This document shows, piece after piece, positions 1 to 7,838 of a DNA stretch of 19,350 nt; the stretch's first letter is position 1, and every line of letters begins with the position of its first letter. The position numbers were made by a program, and so were the translations under genes. The notes under the pieces are model-generated. The model saw nothing but the letters and a program-made list of their open reading frames with translations, ran no database searches and was not told the origin of the DNA. Origin of the DNA: Chloroflexota bacterium (GTDB lineage: Bacteria > Chloroflexota > Chloroflexia > Thermomicrobiales > JADLAZ01); contig JADLAZ010000254.1 of NCBI GenBank assembly GCA_020849725.1, forward strand, positions 1 through 19,350, read 5' to 3'.

Positions 1-2
1 AG

Positions 3-128
3 GCCACCGACGAAGCGTGGCCCCTGCTGATCACCGATATGAACAGTCTCGATGCTCACACCCGCCGCACGTGCTGTCAAGAGCCTGGCACACTCTCGAT
101 GCTGCGCGTGACTCGCAGGCGTGGGTGA
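3..128 (+). CDS. possible C-terminal end of an upstream gene (partial, unrecognised)
   Basis: One plus-strand frame is open from the left edge of the window to a TGA at 126-128. It reads ATDEAWPLLITDMNSLDAHT at its start, followed by a Cys- and Arg-containing tail. It would end 4 bases before the convergent stop codon of the MFS gene, a plausible arrangement. Only about 41 residues are visible and no family is recognised, so chance openness in GC-rich DNA cannot be excluded. If this is not coding, bases 1-132 hold nothing I can name. Confidence 0.2.
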   Translation, partial: ATDEAWPLLITDMNSLDAHTRRTCCQEPGTLSMLRVTRRRG

Positions 129-132
129 CCCA

Positions 133-1467
133 TCAGCCAGCCGACGCGCGCCGGCGCACCAGCCAGAAATTGACGATGCCGATGCCGACGAACGCCACAC
201 CGACCACGATCAGCACGGTGGTGACGCCGGTCAGGTCGCTGAGTGCGCCGGCGAACAGCACCGGCAGCAGCGAGGCTGCGCTCGACACGGTGTAGAAGGC
301 GGCGTAGACGCGCGCCCGCACGTGGTCCGGCGAGCGCTCTTGCAGGATCGTCTGGCTCGGCACCAGGATGAAGCTGCTGGTCGCGCCGAGCAGCGCCGCA
401 GCGGCCATGGCCGCGCCGACCGCGACCGGCAGCGGCGCCGCGCCTGGCACCCACAGCAGATCGGCCGTCGGCTTAGCCGCCGCCAGCAGCAGCGTCGCCA
501 GCCCGGCCGCCAGGATAGCCACGTCGATCATCTTCTCCCGGTTCGTGGCCGTCGCCAGCCGGCTCACCAGCAGGATGCCGATGACGATGCCGATGCCGGC
601 CGGCGCCATGATCAGCGCCACATCCTCGGCCTGGATGCCCAGCACGCGCGTCACGAAGGCCGGGCCGATCGTGCCCAGCATCAAGAAGGCAGACGACGCC
701 AGCGACAGGTAGCCGATCGCCTTGACCAGCAGCGAGTCGGCCCAGACCAGGCGCACGCCCTCTACCAGCTCGTGCCAGACGGTGCCTACCAGCCGCGAGG
801 CCGTCATCGGCGTCACGGTCGGCGGCGGCTCGTCGCGCGGCAAGAGCCAGACCAGCACCGTGCAAACGGCATACAGCGCTGTCGCCACCTCGAACAGCGT
901 CTGTGTGCCAGCGACTTTGGCCAGCACCGGGCCGACCACGGCGAAGCCGATCAGTTGCGAGGCAAAGAAGGTCAGGTTGAACAGCGAGTTGGCCGCGATC
1001 AGTTGGTGTTTGGCGACCAGATTCGGAATCAGTGCCCCCTCGGCCGGCCCGAAGGTCTGGCTGAGCGTTGAGAACAGGAACGTGACAGCATACAGCAGCG
1101 CCAGCGTCGCCGACGCCGGCCAGCCGGGTCGGATGAACAGCAGCAGCGCCAGCACCAGCGTTCGCAGCAGCGTCGTCACGACCATCACCTGCCGGCGACT
1201 CGATCGGTCGACCATGACGCCGGCGATGCCGGAGAACAGGATCGCCGGCAGGCTGAAGGCGAGGATGATGAGGCCGACAGCGAGGCTGGACCGGGTCAGT
1301 GTCTCGACCAGCACGATCAGCGCGAAGTTGACGGCGTGATAGGCGATCTGCGATAGCCCCTGCGCTGACCAGATGAGCATGAAGTTGCGGTTGCGCAGCA
1401 CCGGACCGAAGCCGGCGCCGCGCCCTGTGGCCGTGTCGACCTCGGCCGGCGTCACGGGCGAGGTCAT
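133..1467 (-). CDS. MFS transporter (EntS/MFS_3-like multidrug or siderophore exporter)
   Basis: This is a 444-residue major facilitator superfamily protein predicted to sit in the cytoplasmic membrane with about 12 helices. The N-terminal part reads LRNRNFMLIWSAQGLSQ and leads into the first helix. The loop between helices 2 and 3 carries GVMVDRSSRRQ, the family's motif A (G-x3-D-R-x-[GS]-R-R). The closest general match is the MFS_3/enterobactin-exporter (EntS, YbdA) type, which exports drugs or siderophores by proton antiport. The substrate cannot be read from the sequence. The frame stays open upstream to 1830, but the ATG at 1467 is preferred: it overlaps the TGA of the DUF951 gene by 4 bases (ATGA), and the upstream codons run antisense through that gene's neighbours. 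It is the last gene of a pyrF-DUF951-MFS unit. Confidence 0.88.
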   Translation of the reverse strand: MTSPVTPAEVDTATGRGAGFGPVLRNRNFMLIWSAQGLSQIAYHAVNFALIVLVETLTRSSLAVGLIILAFSLPAILFSGIAGVMVDRSSRRQVMVVTTLLRTLVLALLLFIRPGWPASATLALLYAVTFLFSTLSQTFGPAEGALIPNLVAKHQLIAANSLFNLTFFASQLIGFAVVGPVLAKVAGTQTLFEVATALYAVCTVLVWLLPRDEPPPTVTPMTASRLVGTVWHELVEGVRLVWADSLLVKAIGYLSLASSAFLMLGTIGPAFVTRVLGIQAEDVALIMAPAGIGIVIGILLVSRLATATNREKMIDVAILAAGLATLLLAAAKPTADLLWVPGAAPLPVAVGAAMAAAALLGATSSFILVPSQTILQERSPDHVRARVYAAFYTVSSAASLLPVLFAGALSDLTGVTTVLIVVGVAFVGIGIVNFWLVRRRASAG

Positions 1468-1697
1468 GCCGGGTCGCTTGCGGGCGCCGCGGGCGCCAGC
1501 GGCGCGGCCGGGCCGCGCGCCACGAACGCCTTGACGCGGCGCTCGAAGGTGCTGCGCGGCAGCAGCACCCGGCGCTGGCAGCCCTGGCACTTGATGCCGA
1601 TGTCCGCCCCCAGCCGCACGATGCGCCAGACATCGCTGCCGCACGGGTGAGGTTTGCGCATCCGCACGATGTCGTCGATGTAGAGCGGGATCGGCAC
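1464..1697 (-). CDS. DUF951 domain protein
   Basis: A 77-residue small soluble protein. Its core reads YIDDIVRMRKPHPCG, then a GADIGIKCQGC segment and a LPRSTFERRVK segment, which is the signature of DUF951. That family consists of about 65-residue proteins of unknown function, common in Firmicutes and Chloroflexota. One Cys in PHPCG and a C-x2-C pair (KCQGC) could hold a metal, but this is an inference. The start is a GTG at 1695-1697, placed 2 bases after the pyrF stop, and the protein ends in an Ala/Pro-rich tail longer than usual. The stop overlaps the MFS start as ATGA, so the three genes are probably translationally coupled. Confidence 0.88.
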   Translation of the reverse strand: MPIPLYIDDIVRMRKPHPCGSDVWRIVRLGADIGIKCQGCQRRVLLPRSTFERRVKAFVARGPAAPLAPAAPASDPA

Positions 1698-1699
1698 GC

Positions 1700-2548
1700 T
1701 TATGCTCCCGGTCGCGCCGCCTCGAGCGCCGCCCGCAGCGCCAGCGCCGCCGTCCGCGCCCGATCGGCGAAGTCGGCGCCATCGCCAGCGTACAGCACGG
1801 CGCGCGATGCATTGACCAGGATCGTACCACGCATCACGCCCGCCCCCGCCTGGACCGTCGCTTCCAGCGCACCGCCCTGCGCGCCGACACCCGGCACCAG
1901 CAGCGGCACGTCGGGCAGCAGCGCCCGGACCTCACCCACCTGGCGCGGGTAGGTCGCGCCGACGACCGCACCGAGGGTGCCGTAGCGTGCCTGCCACTCG
2001 GCGATGCGCCGAGCCACCAGCCGGTAGAGCGTCGCCTCGTCGCCGGCCGGCACATCCTGCAGGTCGCCGCTGCCGGCATTGCTGGTCTTGCACAACACGA
2101 ACGCCGCTCGGTCCGGTCGCTCGAAGAAGGGCTGCAGCCCGTCCTCACCCAGGTAGGGGTTGACCGTCACCGCGTCGACGCCCAGCACATCCCAGGCGAA
2201 GCGGGCGTAGCGCGCGGCGCTGAGGTCGATGTCGTTGAACTTGGCATCCAGCACGATCGGCACGCCGGGCGCGCGGCGGCGGATGCTGGCGATCACTGCC
2301 GACAGCGCCCCCAGGCCGGACAGCCCCTCCGCCAGGTAGAAGGCGAGGTTCGGCTTGTAGGCGCAGACCAGATCGGCCGTCGCCGCCACGATGGCGTCGG
2401 CGAAGGCCGCCGGCCCGCCCGGCGCGGCGCGCAAGTGCGCCGGCAACCGCATCGTATCCAGGTCCAGCCCGACGCACAGCAGGCTTTGGTTCTGCTCGCT
2501 GGCCGCCCTCAACCGCTCCACAAAGGTCGTCACTGCTGGCGTCCTCAT
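1700..2548 (-). CDS. pyrF: orotidine 5'-phosphate decarboxylase, type 2
   Basis: A 282-residue cytoplasmic enzyme that decarboxylates orotidine monophosphate to UMP, the last step of de novo pyrimidine synthesis. Visible motifs are CVGLDLD at residues 25-31, YKPNLAFYL at 64-72, and the catalytic D-x-K-x2-D-I at 101-107 (D101, K103, D106), followed by DAVTVNPYLG near 125-134, as in subfamily 2. The catalytic segment reads DAKFNDI rather than the usual type 2 DAKRGDI, and so mixes type 1 and type 2 features. The ATG at 2548 is chosen because the protein then begins 23 residues before VGLDLD, as in relatives. The frame runs further upstream to 2617, but those residues look non-coding. It is the first gene of a minus-strand unit with DUF951 and MFS. 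Confidence 0.95.
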   Translation of the reverse strand: MRTPAVTTFVERLRAASEQNQSLLCVGLDLDTMRLPAHLRAAPGGPAAFADAIVAATADLVCAYKPNLAFYLAEGLSGLGALSAVIASIRRRAPGVPIVLDAKFNDIDLSAARYARFAWDVLGVDAVTVNPYLGEDGLQPFFERPDRAAFVLCKTSNAGSGDLQDVPAGDEATLYRLVARRIAEWQARYGTLGAVVGATYPRQVGEVRALLPDVPLLVPGVGAQGGALEATVQAGAGVMRGTILVNASRAVLYAGDGADFADRARTAALALRAALEAARPGA

Positions 2549-2582
2549 TCCACTAACCGGCCCGGACGCCGCCGGCTGCCGG

Positions 2583-2588
2583 AGTATA
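2583..2588 (-). promoter_or_regulatory. candidate -10 box upstream of pyrF
   Basis: On the minus strand the sequence reads TATACT, five of six matches to the sigma70 -10 consensus, 35 bases upstream of the pyrF ATG. No convincing -35 lies 16-18 bases before it. A TTGATTGACC stretch is present but is too far away (23 or more bases). This is a weak call based on one hexamer. Confidence 0.35.
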
Positions 2589-2682
2589 GCACCGGCCGAT
2601 CGGCGCCTTCTGGTCAATCAACGCGGCGCCAGCACGCCGGACACGCGGCCCGAATACGGTACCGCCGCGCCGCCCCAGCCCG

Positions 2683-2688
2683 TACAAT
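2683..2688 (+). promoter_or_regulatory. candidate -10 box upstream of the MoxR ATPase gene
   Basis: The plus strand reads TACAAT, five of six matches to the -10 consensus, about 40 bases before the ATPase start. No TTGACA-like box sits at the right distance. The intergenic space to pyrF (2549-2728) thus holds one -10-like box on each strand and no clear operator. Confidence 0.35.
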
Positions 2689-2728
2689 CGCCGCGAGAGC
2701 GCGGCCGGGTCCGCGACGGAGCGGAAGG

Positions 2729-3697
2729 ATGGGCATGATCGGACTGGTGGGGGATGAGATCGCGGCCGTCGCGGCGGCGGCCCAGCGCGTGCGCGACACC
2801 GTCGGGCGCGTCATCGTTGGCAAGGACGAGGCGGCAACGCTGCTGCTGGTGGCGCTGCTGTGCGAGGGCCATGTCGTCATCGAGGATGTGCCGGGCGTAG
2901 GCAAGACGACGCTGGCCAAGGCGCTGGCCCGCTCGCTCGACCTCAGCTTCCAGCGCATCCAGTTCACGCCCGACCTGTTGCCGTCCGACATCACCGGCGT
3001 CAGCTACTTCAACCAGCGCAGCCAGGAGTTCCAGTTCCGGCCCGGCCCGGTCTTCGCCAACATCGTGCTGGCCGACGAGATCAACCGGGCCACGCCGAGG
3101 ACCCAGTCGGCGCTGCTGGAGGCGATGGAGGAGCGCCAGGCGACGGTCGACGGCGAGACGCGGGCGCTGCCGCGCCCCTTCTGCGTGCTGGCGACCGAGA
3201 ACCCCATCGAGCTGGCCGGCACTTTCCCGCTGCCGGAAGCGCAGCTCGATCGCTTCCTGCTGCGCCTGCGCCTGGGCTACCCCACGCGCGAGGAGGAGCG
3301 TGAGGTCGCCCGCCGCTTTCACGACACCAGCCCGCTGGCCGACCTGACGCCGGTGCTGACGGCAGCGGACCTGACCCGCCTGGCACACCTCTGCCGCCGG
3401 GTCCACGTCGGCGATGCCGTCGAAACCTATCTGGTCGATCTCGTGCGCGCCACGCGCGCGGCCGACGGCGTGCTGCTCGGCGCCAGCCCACGGGCGACGC
3501 TGGCGCTGTATCGCACTGGCCAGGCGCTGGCGGCGGTCGAGGGTCGGCGCTTCGTCCTGCCCGATGACATTAAGCGGCTGGCGGAGCCGGTGCTGGCCCA
3601 CCGACTGGTGCTGAGCGCCGAGAGCCGGCTCGACGGCCAGGCCGGCGCCGCCATCGTCGCCAGCGTCGTCGCGCGCCTGCCGGCCCCGGTCGAGTAG
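2729..3697 (+). CDS. MoxR-family AAA+ ATPase
   Basis: A 322-residue cytoplasmic AAA+ ATPase of the MoxR type, thought to act as a chaperone that helps mature or activate partner complexes. The sequence shows VIVGKDE near residue 28, Walker A VPGVGKTT at about 54-61, Walker B IVLADEIN at 112-119, the MoxR motif NRATPRTQSALLEAMEE just after it, sensor 1 VLATENP at 153-159 and PEAQLDRF near 169-176. The length is normal for the family. Two in-frame starts are possible. ATG 2729 has GGAG seven bases upstream, and ATG 2735 has GGAAGG six bases upstream. The next two genes encode DUF58 and DUF4129 proteins, the usual neighbours of MoxR. Confidence 0.93.
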   Translation: MGMIGLVGDEIAAVAAAAQRVRDTVGRVIVGKDEAATLLLVALLCEGHVVIEDVPGVGKTTLAKALARSLDLSFQRIQFTPDLLPSDITGVSYFNQRSQEFQFRPGPVFANIVLADEINRATPRTQSALLEAMEERQATVDGETRALPRPFCVLATENPIELAGTFPLPEAQLDRFLLRLRLGYPTREEEREVARRFHDTSPLADLTPVLTAADLTRLAHLCRRVHVGDAVETYLVDLVRATRAADGVLLGASPRATLALYRTGQALAAVEGRRFVLPDDIKRLAEPVLAHRLVLSAESRLDGQAGAAIVASVVARLPAPVE

Positions 3698-3715
3698 CCG
3701 CTCCGAGGAGCCGCC

Positions 3716-4960
3716 GTGTTTGGCCCGGCCACCGTCACCTTGCTCGTGCTGGTCCTCATCGCCGGCATCATCGCCCGACAGGCGGCGCTGGTGCTGCTGG
3801 CGCTGGCGCTGCTGCTGGCGGCGGGCCTGTCGCGCCTTTACGAGCGGCACGCGCTGACCGGTCTCAGCTATCGCCGCCGCCTGAGCCACCGCCAGGTGGC
3901 CTTCGGCGCGACCGTCGAACTGGAAGTGGAGGTTGTCAACGCCAAGCTGCTGCCGCTGGCCTGGCTGGAGTTCGAGGATGAGCTGCCCCGCGACCTTGAG
4001 CCGGAGCGCGGGCAGGTTCAGCAGCGGCCGCGGCCGGCGCGGCCGCTGTTGCTCGGTACGCTCGCGCTGCGACCCTACGAGCGCGTCCGTCGTCGCTACC
4101 GCATTCCCTGCCGGCGGCGCGGCGAGCATGTCTTTGGGCCGGCGCTGCTGCGCACCGGCGACCTGTTCGGCCTGGTCACCCAGGACCTGGAGGGAGGGGC
4201 GACCGACACACTCGTCGTCTTTCCTCGCCTGCTGGCGCTGGCGGACCTGGGTCTGCCGGCACACCAGCCGCTGGGCGACCTGCGGGTGCAGAGCTGGCTG
4301 TTCGACGACCCCAGCCGCATCGCCGGCGCGCGCGAGCACCAGCCGGGTGATAGCTTGCGCCGCATCCACTGGGCGGCCACTGCGCGCGCTCAGCGGCTCC
4401 AGAGCCGCGTCTACGAGGCGACGACCAGCCACCGCCTGCTGCTGTGCGTCAACGTGCAGACGCTCACCGGCGGTCCGACCTTTGAATATGACCCGGACGC
4501 GCTGGAGCTGACGATCTCTGTCGCTGCCTCGGTCGCCGCCTGGGCGCTCGACCATGGCTTCAGCGTCGGCCTGGCCAGTAACGGCATCCACCGCCTCCGC
4601 CCGCGTCCGGTGAGCGTCGACAGCCGCGCCGATCCGGCCCAGCGCGAGCGGCTGTTGGTGGCGCTAGGCCGGTTGCAGCCGGTGGCGCGCCTCCCGTTCC
4701 CGGCGACGCTGGCGCAGGCCACTGACCGGCTCGGCTTCGGTGAGACGCTCGTTGTCGTCTCGGCTACAGCCGACGCCGCGCTGCTGGTCGCGCTCGGCGG
4801 TGTGCGCCGTCGCGGCCACCCGGTCGTGCTGCTCGCCACCGGCCGCCGCCCGCCCGAGCGCGGCCTGGACGGCGTCGTCGTGCGCCGCATCGGCCCGCCG
4901 GAAGTCTGGCGCACGCTGCCGGAGCGGCCGGTCGCGGTGGAGGTTGCCCATGGCCGCTGA
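3716..4960 (+). CDS. DUF58 domain membrane-anchored protein
   Basis: A 414-residue protein starting at GTG 3716, with GAGGAG five bases upstream. The N-terminus has two hydrophobic helices (roughly residues 5-20 and 23-38). A beta-rich segment follows, with EVEVVNAKLLPLAWLEFED, then the DUF58 hallmark REHQPGDSLRRIHWAATAR near residues 203-221, which normally reads YxPGDxxRxIxWxxxAR. DUF58 proteins are regularly encoded next to MoxR ATPases and are likely their partners. The biochemical role is unknown. The last 11 bases overlap the start of the DUF4129 gene, which argues for one transcript. Confidence 0.9.
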   Translation: MFGPATVTLLVLVLIAGIIARQAALVLLALALLLAAGLSRLYERHALTGLSYRRRLSHRQVAFGATVELEVEVVNAKLLPLAWLEFEDELPRDLEPERGQVQQRPRPARPLLLGTLALRPYERVRRRYRIPCRRRGEHVFGPALLRTGDLFGLVTQDLEGGATDTLVVFPRLLALADLGLPAHQPLGDLRVQSWLFDDPSRIAGAREHQPGDSLRRIHWAATARAQRLQSRVYEATTSHRLLLCVNVQTLTGGPTFEYDPDALELTISVAASVAAWALDHGFSVGLASNGIHRLRPRPVSVDSRADPAQRERLLVALGRLQPVARLPFPATLAQATDRLGFGETLVVVSATADAALLVALGGVRRRGHPVVLLATGRRPPERGLDGVVVRRIGPPEVWRTLPERPVAVEVAHGR

Positions 4961-6464
4961 CGCCGCCGCGCCGCGCACCGGCCGCGACCCGGCGCGCTGG
5001 CTGCAGTTGGCGCTCGTCGTCGCTGGCGAGGCGATCTGGCTGCTGGCCTGGAGCCAGGTCGCTGGTGGCTGGCTGACTAGCACGGGCGCCGCGTCGCTGC
5101 TGCCGGCCTGGGCGGTGATGGCGCTGCTGGCCGGCAGTGTGCTGGCCAGCCGGCTGCTCGGTCAGCGCCGCACGATGCGCGGCGTGCGCCTGGGTCTGGC
5201 TCTGCTGGGCCTGGTGCTGGCGCTGGCGGCCGGCCTGCGGGCAGGCATGGCCGGCGGCGTGGACTGGGCCGTGGCCTGGCGCTGGATCGCCGCCGCGGAG
5301 GTGCCCTTCCGGCCGGTGGCGACGGCGGCGCTGGCGCTGCTAGCCTGGTGGCGCGGCCTGGTCGCCGGCCAGGCGCTGCTGTCACTGGACGAGGTCGAGG
5401 TCGCCTTCCGGCGCGGTGTCGGTGCGCTGGCCGTGCTGGCGGTCGTCAACGCGCTGATGCCAGCCGGCGCCGCCGCTCCAGCCGAACCGCTGGTCTGGGC
5501 GGCGCTGGGCGTGCTGGCGACTGGCCTGTTCGGCCTGCCGCTGGCACGGCTGCTGGACCTGCGCGCCACCGTCGCCCGCGCTGGTGGGCCGGTGGTGCGC
5601 CTGGATCGCCACTGGCTCGGCCTGCTGGCGGCGACAGTGGCGACGCTGCTAGCGGGCGCGCTGATCGTCGTCTCGATCGTTACCTTCGAGCGGCTCGACC
5701 TGTTGTTCGCCTGGCTCGCCGGGCCGCTCGACCTGCTGCTGCGCCTGTTCTTGACGATCTTCGTGTTGCCGCTGGCCTATCTGCTGGATGCGGCTGTCAC
5801 CTTCCTGCGCCAGTTCATCCGACCCGGCACACCACCGGAGGCGCCGCCGAGCGGGCGCGAGCGCGGCGAGACGGCGCTCGTCGGCGCCGTGCCGGCGGAG
5901 ATGGAATGGGTGTTGGTCCTGCTGAGGCTGACGCTGGCGGTGGGACTGCTCGTCGCCATCGTCGGATTCCTGGCGGCGGCGCTGATGCGCTTCACCGACA
6001 GCCGCCGCACTGAGGAGATCGACGAGGATCGCGACTTCGTCTGGTCGTGGGGGGCAATGCGGGCCGGCCTGCGCCAGTGGTGGCGTGAGCGCTTCGGACG
6101 GCGGCCGGCCCCCACGGTCGAGGCGCCGGCGTCGGTTGGCCTGCCACCGACGCGCGACCGCTGGGGACCGCGCGAGCTGTACCGGGCGCTGCTGCGTCTG
6201 GGCGCCGGCGCCGGCCGGCCACGAGCGCTGACCGAGACGCCGCGCGAGTACGCGCGCACGCTCGCTGCCGTGCCGCGCCTGGCGCCCGGTGACACGGCGA
6301 TCGCCCAACTCACCGACCTGTACAGCCGCGCCCGCTATGGCGACGAAATCCCACCCGAACCCGACCTCGCCGCCGCCCACGCGGCCCTGGCCGATCTGGA
6401 GGCGCTGGCGACGCCGCCTCCCGACAATGGCGACAGCGGCGGAACGCCGGCTGGCTCAGCCTGA
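4950..6464 (+). CDS. polytopic membrane protein with C-terminal DUF4129 domain
   Basis: A 504-residue protein. About 8-9 hydrophobic segments fill residues 15-340, for example the helices with LALVVAGEAIWLLAW and LALLGLVLALAAGL. A hydrophilic cytoplasmic C-terminus carries the DUF4129 pattern: an ELYRALLRLG stretch, TETPREYARTL, then LTDLYSRARYGDE. In many bacteria this domain ends transglutaminase-like proteins encoded with MoxR and DUF58. Here no Cys-His-Asp transglutaminase core is visible, so only the membrane part and the DUF4129 tail are present. The ATG at 4950 overlaps the DUF58 gene by 11 bases. The frame continues upstream to 4740, but that part is a shadow of the DUF58 gene. The function is unknown. 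It may assemble with the two upstream proteins at the membrane. Confidence 0.85.
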   Translation: MAADAAAPRTGRDPARWLQLALVVAGEAIWLLAWSQVAGGWLTSTGAASLLPAWAVMALLAGSVLASRLLGQRRTMRGVRLGLALLGLVLALAAGLRAGMAGGVDWAVAWRWIAAAEVPFRPVATAALALLAWWRGLVAGQALLSLDEVEVAFRRGVGALAVLAVVNALMPAGAAAPAEPLVWAALGVLATGLFGLPLARLLDLRATVARAGGPVVRLDRHWLGLLAATVATLLAGALIVVSIVTFERLDLLFAWLAGPLDLLLRLFLTIFVLPLAYLLDAAVTFLRQFIRPGTPPEAPPSGRERGETALVGAVPAEMEWVLVLLRLTLAVGLLVAIVGFLAAALMRFTDSRRTEEIDEDRDFVWSWGAMRAGLRQWWRERFGRRPAPTVEAPASVGLPPTRDRWGPRELYRALLRLGAGAGRPRALTETPREYARTLAAVPRLAPGDTAIAQLTDLYSRARYGDEIPPEPDLAAAHAALADLEALATPPPDNGDSGGTPAGSA

Positions 6465-6496
6465 TGGCGCCACCGCGGCCACGCCAGAGGCAGCCG

Positions 6497-6628
6497 GAAG
6501 AAGCACGCTACCACCAGCTCCGCGCCGACACCTTGATGGTCCGAATAAGGCGCGGCGGACACAGGCAGCGCCCCTTCGATCACCTCGCAGCGGTTGCCGT
6601 TGTCGGGAAAGCGGGCCAGCCTAGCCAC
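6497..6628 (-). pseudogene. truncated Uma2-family (DUF820) endonuclease remnant
   Basis: Reading the minus strand, about 44 codons give ARFPDNGNRCEVIEGALPVS, then AAPYSDHQGVGAELV. This matches the start of Uma2-family restriction-endonuclease-like proteins, whose N-terminal pattern is LPDxGxRYEVIDGxLxVxPAPxxxHQxVxxxL. The usual R-Y-E is R-C-E here. After about 45 residues the similarity stops and the reading frame runs antisense into the end of the DUF4129 gene. The PD-(D/E)xK nuclease core, normally in the following 120 or so residues, is absent. No start codon lies within the matching part. The fragment begins next to the tgt stop codon, so it is probably a decayed remnant rather than a working gene. 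Confidence 0.6.
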
Positions 6629-7838
6629 CGGCGGCCGAGGCCGCGCCGCGCGGCTGCCAGCCGGCCAGGAAGTCATCGCGGAAGGCGGCGTAGTGGCCGG
6701 CGATGATGGCGGCGCGAATGCCGGCGACCAGCCGGATGGTGAACGCCAGGTTGTGCAGCGACGCCAGCCGGTGGTAGAGCAACTCGCCGGCGACCAGCAG
6801 GTGGCGCAGGTAGCCGCGACTGTAGCGGGCGCAGGTCGGACAGTGGCAACCGGCTTCGATCGGCGCGTCGTCGTCGCGGTAGCGGGCGTTCTTGATCGTC
6901 AGCCGGCCGGTGCGAGTCAGCAACACCCCGTGGCGTGCCAGCCGCGTCGGCGAGACGCAGTCGAACGTGTCCAGCCCGTGCTCGATGCAGGGGAAAAAGT
7001 CGAGCGGGTCGCCGATGCCGAGCATGTGCACCGGCTTGGCCGGTGGCAACAGTGGCATCGTCCAGGCCAGGATCTGACGCATGTCGTTCTTGCTCTTGCC
7101 GAGGGAGCCACCGACCGCTAGACCCTCGAACGGCATTCCGCCGATGACGGCCGCACTGCGCTCGCGCAGGTCCCGATAGGCGCCACCCTGGATGATGCCG
7201 AACAGCGCCTGGTCCGGTCGTCGCCGCGCCACGAGACAGCGCTCGGCCCAGCGGTGGGTGCGCTCCATCGCCTGGCGCGTGTAGTCTTCGCCAGCCAGCG
7301 GCGAGGTGCACTCGTCGAAGGCCAGGATCAGATCGGCGCCGAGGTTTTCCTGAATGGCGATCGATCGCTCCGGCGTGAAGCGGTGGCGCGAGCCGTCGAT
7401 GAATGAGGTGAACATCACACCGTCCTCATCGATCGTCGTCAGGCGCGGGCGCACCGGCCGCGCCGGCCGGGTGGCGTCGGCGCCGGGGAAGATTGACACC
7501 ATCTTGCCGACGCCATGCTCCAGCGCCGCGCCGAGGCTGAAAACCTGGAAACCACCGCTGTCGGTCATCAGCGGACCGTCCCAGCCCATGAAGCCGTGCA
7601 GCCCGCCGAAGTGGGCTACCCGCTCGTCGCCGGGCCGCAGGTAGAGGTGGTAGGTGTTGGCCAGGATGATCGAGCCGCCGACGGAGCGCACCTCGTCTGG
7701 CGTCAGGCTCTTGACCGCCGCCGCCGTGCCGACGGTGACAAACGCTGGCGTCGGGACTGCGCCGTGCGGCGTGTGGATGACGCCTGCCCGCGCCCGGCTG
7801 CCAGAGTCGCGCGCGACGACGTCGAAACTGATGCTCAT
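6621..7838 (-). CDS. tgt: tRNA-guanine transglycosylase
   Basis: A 405-residue TIM-barrel enzyme that swaps the guanine at position 34 of GUN-anticodon tRNAs for a 7-deazaguanine base (preQ1 or queuine). The general-base Asp lies in MTDSGGFQVFS (D93) and the nucleophile Asp in FDCVSPTRLAR (D293). The zinc site is C331-x-C333-x2-C336 plus H362. The segment that usually reads GGLAVGE in preQ1-using enzymes is one residue shorter and reads GGSLGKS (residues 243-249), while the preQ1-type FDEC (D175, C177) is kept and followed by an unusual TSPLAGEDY. The protein is about 20 residues longer than typical bacterial TGT. ATG 7838 overlaps the acetyltransferase stop (ATGA). It is the last gene of the cysS operon, with qng1 two genes upstream. 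Confidence 0.96.
   Translation of the reverse strand: MSISFDVVARDSGSRARAGVIHTPHGAVPTPAFVTVGTAAAVKSLTPDEVRSVGGSIILANTYHLYLRPGDERVAHFGGLHGFMGWDGPLMTDSGGFQVFSLGAALEHGVGKMVSIFPGADATRPARPVRPRLTTIDEDGVMFTSFIDGSRHRFTPERSIAIQENLGADLILAFDECTSPLAGEDYTRQAMERTHRWAERCLVARRRPDQALFGIIQGGAYRDLRERSAAVIGGMPFEGLAVGGSLGKSKNDMRQILAWTMPLLPPAKPVHMLGIGDPLDFFPCIEHGLDTFDCVSPTRLARHGVLLTRTGRLTIKNARYRDDDAPIEAGCHCPTCARYSRGYLRHLLVAGELLYHRLASLHNLAFTIRLVAGIRAAIIAGHYAAFRDDFLAGWQPRGAASAAGG

Noticed and set aside
2618..4591. Long minus-strand open frame opposite the MoxR and DUF58 genes
   Set aside because: The translation is Gln/Arg/Asp-rich with no motif and lies antisense to two well-supported genes. This is typical shadow coding in GC-rich DNA.
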